From positions 489,994,711 to 490,058,710 of the forward strand of contig VDFB02270651.1 in the NCBI GenBank assembly GCA_007258455.2: a stretch of 64,000 nucleotides of DNA, written 5' to 3'. A program made the position numbers and the translations under genes. Numbering within the stretch: position 1 is the first letter of the stretch; every line of letters starts with the position of its first letter. The notes below the pieces were generated by a model. The model was given only the letters and a program-made list of their open reading frames with translations, did not search any database and was not told the origin of the DNA. Positions 57,833-64,000 of this stretch are shown here, in pieces. Source of the stretch: Sequoia sempervirens. Lineage: Eukaryota > Streptophyta > Pinopsida > Cupressales > Cupressaceae.

Positions 57833-60800
57833 TTATTCCTCATCGAGGTTTACGGGGATAGTTGATGAGGCTAATGCTTCCTCAAGGATCTTTTTATGAG
57901 CTGGCGATATTTTTAACAACTCCATGATGGAGATGTGTGCCGGTGTTCTCTTCAGTTGGTCTATAACATTGTAACCATGCAGAATAGATCTAGATGAAGG
58001 GAGTCTATTTGGTTGGGATGATCTTGCGATGGTGATTTTTCCGCCTCTTGTGGTGACTCCACAATCTTCAGCATGGGTGCCCTTGATGGTGATGACCATG
58101 CAGTCTTCATTTAGGGAGGTAACAACGGATTCATAAATATGATTTACACTGCCCTTCCCTTTATCATTTTTATTCCCTTTGTTGCCATGATTTGGCATCG
58201 GATTCGTGTATATCTTAAGGTCTTGATTTCCCTTGGTTGTTCCACGTTTATGATTCTCTTATCAATGAGATCTTGGATGATGTTTTTGAGTCTCATGCAA
58301 CTGTTTGTGGTGTGACCTTTGATTTTGTGAAATTCACAAAGCTGATTCTCGTTGTACCAAGGAGGTTTGACATTGGGTTCTTGGTAATTCTCAAATGTAG
58401 GAGGTTGGATGAGTTTTTTCGTCTATCAACTTTTTCATGATGTCCTCAAGTGGTTCCCCCAAAGTGGTATATTTTTGTTTGGGATAAGTTTTATGTTGAG
58501 GTGGTCCTCTTTGGTCATTGAGATTATTGATGGTTGGATTGTTGTTTGGATGATATGTCGTGTGATGATTGTTTTGGTGTTGTGTTTGAGTTTGTGGTGT
58601 GCATGTATTTTGGTGTGTACCACTAATGACCACCTTGGCATCAACGATGCCATCATTAGTGATGTTTTTGTTCCTTGCCCACGTGCGAGGTTTATCATTG
58701 TAATTTGATGGTGGGTGGTTATTTTGTTGTTTGTGGTATGATGTTGATTCTATGGGTTGAGTCACAAGGGCTCTTTCGATGCTAAGTGCTTTGGGAATCA
58801 ATTGATCATATGTAGTGATGCCCTGAACCTTGAGATGAAATGCCAAGCATCCTTCAAGGTTGGCTATGATGGTACAAACTTTTTGTTCTTCTAGAATGGT
58901 CCACTTGCTCCGATTGGCCTTAGATTTCCGTCATTGTAAGAATGAGGCGAATGATTCATTCTTTCCTTGTTTTAGGGCATAGAGTTCTTCAAGACTAACA
59001 TCCATTATGGTGTTACATGTGTAGTTCCTGATGAATGCATCTCTAATTTCTTGAAATGTTCTAATGCCTGGAGGTAAGCGAGAGAACCATTCTATAGTGG
59101 GACCTACCAAGCTTCTAGGAAATAACCACATTAGATAAGTATCGTCATATGCGACCTCCATGCAATGAACCTGGAATTCCCTGATGTGATCTTCAGGTTT
59201 TCCCATCCCTCGATATTTGTCAAATTTGGGGATTTCAAATCCCTTAGGGAATGGTTTCATCTCTAGGATCCTATCAAATGGATAGGGACACAATTTTCTT
59301 GGTGTTTTCATTGTTCACCCAGATTGCATATCGAGTACTTGTTGTGAACGGAACCTGATTTGTGCTATCACATCATTTTGTGGATCAGGGGGTGGGGTGA
59401 AATTGTTTTGGGGTGTTTGAATCATAGGTTGGATGGGTGAGTTGGTCAGCATGTTGTTTGATGGTATTTGTATATTGTGCTGAGCAAGGTAGGTTTCCAC
59501 CTACTTTTGTATGAACAATGCTTGTTGTTGATCTTGTTGTTGTTGCGCTAATATTTGTGCTTGTTGTTGAGCCTATTATTGTTCCAACAATGCTTGTTGT
59601 TGTGCTTATTTTTGTTCCAACAACACTTGTTTTTGGGCTGCCAATTCGGCTACTTCTTGTTGCTCTTGGTATTACTTTAATGCTTGTTTATATGCTTGCA
59701 ATTGTACTACTTGTTGTTGTGCAAGAAGTTGTTTTTGATATTGGGCTTGTGCTTGTGCTGCTTGTTGTTGTAATAGAAGTTGTGCTTGAGTGGCCTTTTG
59801 TTTTTGTAATGCTTGCACAACTTGTTGTTGTTGTTTCAATAAAGCTTGAGCTTGTTGTGCTTGTAATGTAGCTTGTACAACTTGGGCATCTTGCACAGCT
59901 TAAGTAGCTTGTTGAGCTGCTAGGTGTACAAATTTTTGTTTTTGCACTTGTTGGTATCCTCGCTGGAACACAACTTGCAATGTTGCATTATATTGACTTG
60001 ATGTGGTGGAAGTTGGTGGTGGTGGGGGTGGTGGTGGATTTAGAATGGTGTTTGTAAAGGTGGTGTTTGTGATGGATGGTGCTATTGATATTGTAAGTTG
60101 CATCATTAATGTGTTTGGTCCTTGCGAGACCATGCTTTGTGATGTTATGGGTGTGTTTAATGATTTTTCCATTGCTTGTGTATTTGTCATTTGTTGTTGC
60201 AATATTAACGACAAATTTTGGGAGTTTGGTGTAATGCTTTGATTGGTGATTGGGATATTATTTTGATTGATACTTGGTAGAGGGGGAAGCCTTAAACCAA
60301 TAAGTGGTGTGGATGATAATGGAAATGGTGGAAGTGGTGGAAATGTAAGGGGTGTGAGTTGTTGTGTGGTGTCGAATATGCCCCCTAGTCCGAACATATC
60401 TCCCTCTTCTTGTGAATTTGTGAGAAGAGGTGTTTTTGGTGCTCCATGAAAGAATGTTGATGATGAGTCATAATGTAAATTAAGAGGAACATTTTTGTGT
60501 AATGGATTATGGGGGATGTTTTGTTCCAATGTGGTATTTGTGTCCAAGTTTTGATTATTAACAAGGGAATGTGATTGAAGTGCATTGAGGAATGTGTTTC
60601 CCTTGTTAACGTTGGGTTGGATTAGAGAAAATGATGTTGTTATTTGCGGGATGTTTTGCGTGATGTTTTGAGATGGAGGTGTAGATGAAATGGGGATGGT
60701 GGATGAGATTGGCATAAAATATGTCTCTAATATAGTGCTCACATCAAAATCGAAAGGAAATTTGGCCCCTTATTTTGCTAGTTCAAGCATGTACAATGAA

Positions 60801-61060
60801 GGGTTAGGTCTCATCATGATGTTGATGATTCTATGGTTGTCTGGATTTTGGAGCATTTCCGTCATTTATTCACGGGACATTCCAAAAGTAAAGTCCTCTT
60901 CTTGGTTTTCTTCTTGCAGATTTTGTGATGATGAAAGGGTCAATGGATTACTTGATTCAACGGGATTCATTTCTGCGTTTGTTTGGCTAAGATCACTTGA
61001 AGCGGGTGTTTCTTTGTTGGATTCCATACTCTTCTTGTATTGAGATCTAGTTAGAACCAT
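57833..61060 (-). pseudogene. Tat gag with a long glutamine-rich region
   Basis: The likely start is ATG 61060 (MVLTRSQYKKSMES..). An N-terminal Ser/Asn/Pro-rich region (60742-59990) ends in a run of eight Pro. A Gln/Ala-rich tract follows (59950-59500; QQQQQVVQALQKQ type). The gag core (59311-58900) has GFEIPKFDKYRGMGKPEDHI, EWFSRLPPG and YALKQGKNESFASFLQ. An Asn/His/Gln-rich linker (58846-58400) precedes a zinc knuckle of the CX2HX4HX4C kind, CEFHKIKGHTTNSC (about 58330-58290). The segment 58198-57833 leads to protease. Most stops replace Gln codons (CAA or CAG to TAA or TAG). Confidence 0.82.
59500..59950 (-). repeat. Glutamine-repeat tract in the Tat gag
   Basis: Imperfect (CAA/CAG/GCA)n coding for Gln and Ala. 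The plus strand reads TTGTTGTTG and CTTGTTGTGC. At least six Gln codons have become stops. Confidence 0.8.
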
Positions 61061-61433
61061 AAAACAAGGATAAATCTTCGAGAATATGGGAGATGAATCT
61101 CTTTGATTCTTTGAATTGATCTTTATCTTATGCCCCAAAATAGAAACTTCTAGGATGCCTTTAGGATCAAAGGTCATGATGATATGATGATGAAGTTTAG
61201 GGATGGATTTTTATGGATGTTTTGATTTTTTTTTGATAAATCTTGAATGAGATACTAGGCTTTTGGGTCTTTGGATTTTGATTTTTGATTTTTGAATTTT
61301 TGATTTGATTTTGTATTTTTGAGGTTATTGTCCTCAATTTTGATTTGCTTTTGATTTTGAACACAAAGACCCTAAGATGTTTTATGATGATCTAAGGGAT
61401 AGCTTTGTTCAAAGGATGATGATTTGGATATGT

Positions 61434-61610
61434 GTGAGGAGAAGGATGCATCTACCCACACCTATTCAAACAAGATGATTGTTTCACCAAGTATATGAAG
61501 AAGGATTCATTTACATATACCAAGCTAAACAAGATGATTTTTTGATAACTTTGATTAAGTATATGCAAAAGGATGCATCTACACATGCCTAGCCAAAGGT
61601 GTTTTGATAA
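61434..61610 (+). repeat. Three-copy repeat of about 65 bp in the Tat leader
   Basis: AAGGATGCATCTACCCACAC, AAGGATTCATTTACATATAC and AAGGATGCATCTACACATGC start the copies. The first two are followed by a CAAACAAGATGATT- or TAAACAAGATGATT-like tail and linked by AAGTATATG. Confidence 0.75.
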
Positions 61611-63741
61611 ATGTTTTCAAGGATTTGATCTCAATGATTTTGATGATTTTTTGATGATCTTGATTTTTGTCCAAAGGCCTAGTAGTTAGGATGATTTCAA
61701 GATTTCCCAAAAGGTGAGTTTGTGAGATGATGTTTGTTTTGATATGTTTGGAGGATGGATAAAAAATATTTTGATATGTTTTAATCCCTAGATGAACCTA
61801 AAAAGAACACTTTGTTTGCTTATAAAAGAGCATGCAAATGCTTCCTAAAGACCTTTGTAACCAAAGAATGATTTCTTTTTTAACAAACATTTCCAAATTT
61901 TGGGCAAATGACCTTGTGACTTGGATTTTTGTAACTCTTTAATCACACATGAGAGTTCTTTTTTTTAGCTTTTCTTAATGTCTTTATTTTATCAAAAACA
62001 CTTTCTTTGATTAGATCTTCAAACTAAGATGTCCAATGTCGTAATTTCTTCAAATCCCATAAGATATGTTATGTGGAAATTTAATGAACTTAAGGCAAGG
62101 GTTTTCCTATTGTTTACTTAGGGAGATAAATCGAGATATAATCCAATGTTTAGGAACCTTTAAGGACGTGAGTCCCAAGGGAAAGCAATAACATATGGAT
62201 TGAGTCAATGGTATTTGTCTCCAAAAGGGTTTGAAATTTGGATGATGTTAAGTGTTTTTTTTTTAAACATTTTCGATCAAGCAATGCATTTTGTAACCCA
62301 AGAACAAGTACAATCCTATGGATATGTAAGACAATATTTGTTGGATTCCCACTTGGACAAGTCTAGCTACGCTTATCTCTAGCGAATAGTTAGATGCTTG
62401 ACCCAACTGGCTCCCCTCCACGGCTCATTAACGTCAATTCAGGCAGCCAAGCATCAACACACATGAAACTCTCATGGCATGTTTTCCATCTCTACTAGAA
62501 GATTGTAAAAGTGTGGGGCTGCTTCAGAATGACCATTCTTGCACCAACAAATAGATTAAAGGACTTTAGAAAATTCTAGCACATGCGTTTTAGTAGGGAC
62601 TTTTCATTCATAGGAGTTGAGCCAACATGGCAAGAGTCCCCTTCCTGATCCATCTTGTCAGATTCAACCACGTGATATTGGCATTTCATCCAATATCCAC
62701 ATTTATATCCTGGCTAGAAATACTCTTGGGTTTAGAGTGTTACCGGTTGAGTTGTTCCCTTGGGTGATTACTTTTTCCCACAAGGCAGGCCCTCTAAGAT
62801 AAAAAAAAGTGAATGAAGAACAAAATCCATAACTTGATCAATCTTTGATAGCAACAAAGAGAGAGAATATATGTGAAAATGCCCCCACCCACACTCGCAC
62901 AAGATTTTCTTCAATTTTAAGCCCAAATCGAAGTGTGGAGGTGATTGCTTTGTCTCATCCCAAAGTCATGAAAAAGGCCTTTTGATTCTCAAGATCACTA
63001 TAAAGCACGAGAGAAGTGCATACGTCCTTTTTCAATGGCTTTAGTCTAAGTAAGCCCTCACAAAAACAAAGCTACACTTGTTCTTATTAAATCCTCAAAG
63101 CAATATGTGACTTCATTTTAAAGCAACAAATCACAAGTGAAAGACATTTGTTCAATTTGTTAATCCAATAAACAAAATCTAGTAAGTTGTTGATCCTATT
63201 GTTCCTTTTAACCTTTACAAGAGGAAATTGAAAGGTTCTTTTTAAGTCTAAATGAAAGCTAGTGTTCTAAGAAGGAAAAGATGACAAATTATTTAAAGAA
63301 GTGTTAAACAGACACTTAAGTGTTTAAAAAAAATTTGATTGGAGAAAATATCATCACCATGCTCCTTCTTCCTTTGTTTTTGATTTCCCACCTACAAAGG
63401 AGAAGACAGTCAGATTGTAGAAAAACACAGAGGTTAAAAACCAGAAAACAGATGGTAAATAAATCATAAATCAAAAGCACATGCTAAAAAGTTAAATTCT
63501 CCCTTATACTGTCTTCCAGTGTCGCAACTCGTGAAGGCGTCACTATTTTTTTCTCCCTAGCAGTGCTCTTACAGGGTCGCTTACCAATCAGTGACGCTCT
63601 GTGTCAGGATAGAGAGCATGATTGTGTCATTGTTTCTCCAAATGTCAGAGTTTGTGTCCAGCATTGCTATTTTCAAAAAATTCAAAAGGTCATGCAAGTC
63701 AACGAGTCTAGCGGTGTAGTTAAAAATTTGAATATTTTTGG

Positions 63742-63853
63742 CGTGATGAGTCTAGTGGTGCCAAAATACTGACGCTGGAGAGCCCATGGTGCTGAAACAG
63801 TGACATTGATGAGCCTGTGGTGCTAAAACAATGATGCTGATGAGCCCGCGTTG
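63742..63853 (+). repeat. 31-33 bp minisatellite next to the Tat PBS
   Basis: About 3.5 units of GATGAGCC-GTGGTGCTAAAACA-TGA variants (GATGAGTCTAGTGGTGCC, GAGAGCCCATGGTGCTG, GATGAGCCTGTGGTGCT, GATGAGCCCGCGTTGG). Confidence 0.8.
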
Positions 63854-63917
63854 GAATTTCTTGTGTATGAACAAAAATGTGAAAATTTCAAGAAAAAGTT
63901 AGAATTAATGATATCCA

Positions 63918-63935
63918 GCCCTCCTTCTAGCGCTA
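63918..63935 (-). promoter_or_regulatory. PBS of the Tat element
   Basis: Minus strand TAGCGCTAGAAGGAGGGC begins two bases inside the 5' LTR. A TAG in place of the expected TGG fits a single G to A change. The primer tRNA is not assigned. Confidence 0.6.
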
Positions 63936-63937
63936 AA

Positions 63938-64000
63938 TGTGCGAACCCAAGCCTAGGTACCTTTATAAAAGCATGATTAAATGAATTAAACAAGGAAATC
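63938..64000 (-). repeat. 5' LTR of the Tat element, first 63 bp only
   Basis: TGTGCGAACCCAAGCCTAGG and the following bases match 46021-46083 with a few differences and indels. It continues beyond the window. Confidence 0.85.

Larger units (their letters stand above)
61061..63917 (-). other. Leader (5' UTR) of the Tat element
   Basis: No gene is supported in 2.9 kb. 61200-61370 is TTTTGATTTTTG low complexity. Two tandem arrays are listed separately. Short plus-strand ORFs here lack any recognisable domain. Confidence 0.55.
46021..64000 (-). mobile_element. Tat-lineage (Ogre-like) Ty3/gypsy element, at least 18 kb, right end off the window
   Basis: Minus-strand order is 5' LTR (63938 onward), PBS, 2.9 kb leader, gag, protease, RT, RNase H, a second RNase H, integrase, a long 3' region, polypurine tract, and 3' LTR (47296-46021). 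The second RNase H after the RT-linked one marks the Tat lineage. The repeat TGTGYGAACCCAAGCCTAGG at 46021 and 63938 identifies the two LTRs. An antisense plant mobile domain gene lies between integrase and the 3' LTR. Stops are scattered through all domains, so it is inactive. Allowing a second 1.28 kb LTR, total length would be about 19.2 kb. Confidence 0.88.

Noticed and set aside
59518..59871. 117-codon Val/Leu-rich plus-strand ORF that looks like a membrane protein
   Set aside because: It is the antisense of the Gln-repeat tract of the Tat gag (CAA/CAG read as TTG/CTG), so the hydrophobic translation is an artefact.
60003..60449. Gly-rich plus-strand ORFs of 79 and 60 codons
   Set aside because: Antisense of the Pro-rich gag N-terminal region; the poly-Gly mirrors the poly-Pro run.
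1..64000. tRNA, rRNA or CRISPR features
   Set aside because: No rRNA-like block, cloverleaf with CCA-less acceptor and T-arm, or evenly spaced identical repeats was seen. The tRNA-like strings are PBSs.

Overview
The window looks like nuclear DNA from a large, AT-rich, repeat-dominated plant genome. The Tat-type Ty3/gypsy element with two RNase H domains, the plant mobile domain gene, the copia element primed by initiator-Met tRNA and the deep nesting of old elements all point to a plant, and the size and decay of the elements would suit a gymnosperm. That last point is inference, since no host gene is recognised. I see no intact host gene, rRNA, tRNA or CRISPR.

Positions 1-26390 form a nest of elements, all read on the minus strand. 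The oldest is a decayed Ty3/gypsy element (gypsy-1). Its protease and spacer lie at 25200-26390 and its RT and integrase at 690-2436. Between them sits a 22.7 kb insertion that I read as one giant LTR retroelement (2442-25194). It has two direct repeats of about 6.8 kb (LTR A 2442-10922, LTR B 13647-25194) around a 2.7 kb interior with a primer-binding site and one degenerate ORF of no family I recognise. If the insertion and one copy of its 5-bp target duplication are removed, the gypsy-1 reading frame becomes continuous again. LTR A was later hit by a 1.7 kb solo LTR (3092-4788). LTR B was hit by a young Ty1/copia element (14210-18938) that has matching target duplications, LTRs differing at three sites, and only gag and protease.

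Positions 26391-46020 are mostly degraded intergenic DNA. They hold a hAT-like transposase pseudogene (28890-30740, minus), several degenerate tandem repeats, a second gag-protease-only element (gypsy-2, 37092-40869, plus, perfect 5-bp target duplication), and a 3.3 kb degenerate coding-like block of unknown origin (40940-44290, plus).

Positions 46021-64000 are one very long Tat-lineage Ty3/gypsy element on the minus strand, at least 18 kb, whose 5' LTR runs off the right edge. It keeps recognisable gag, protease, RT, two RNase H domains and integrase, broken by scattered stops. Between integrase and the left LTR it carries an antisense plant mobile domain gene with its own apparent TATA box and a GTATGT...TGTAG intron.

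All three LTR elements with both ends in the window lack RT and integrase, so they could only have moved using enzymes supplied in trans.
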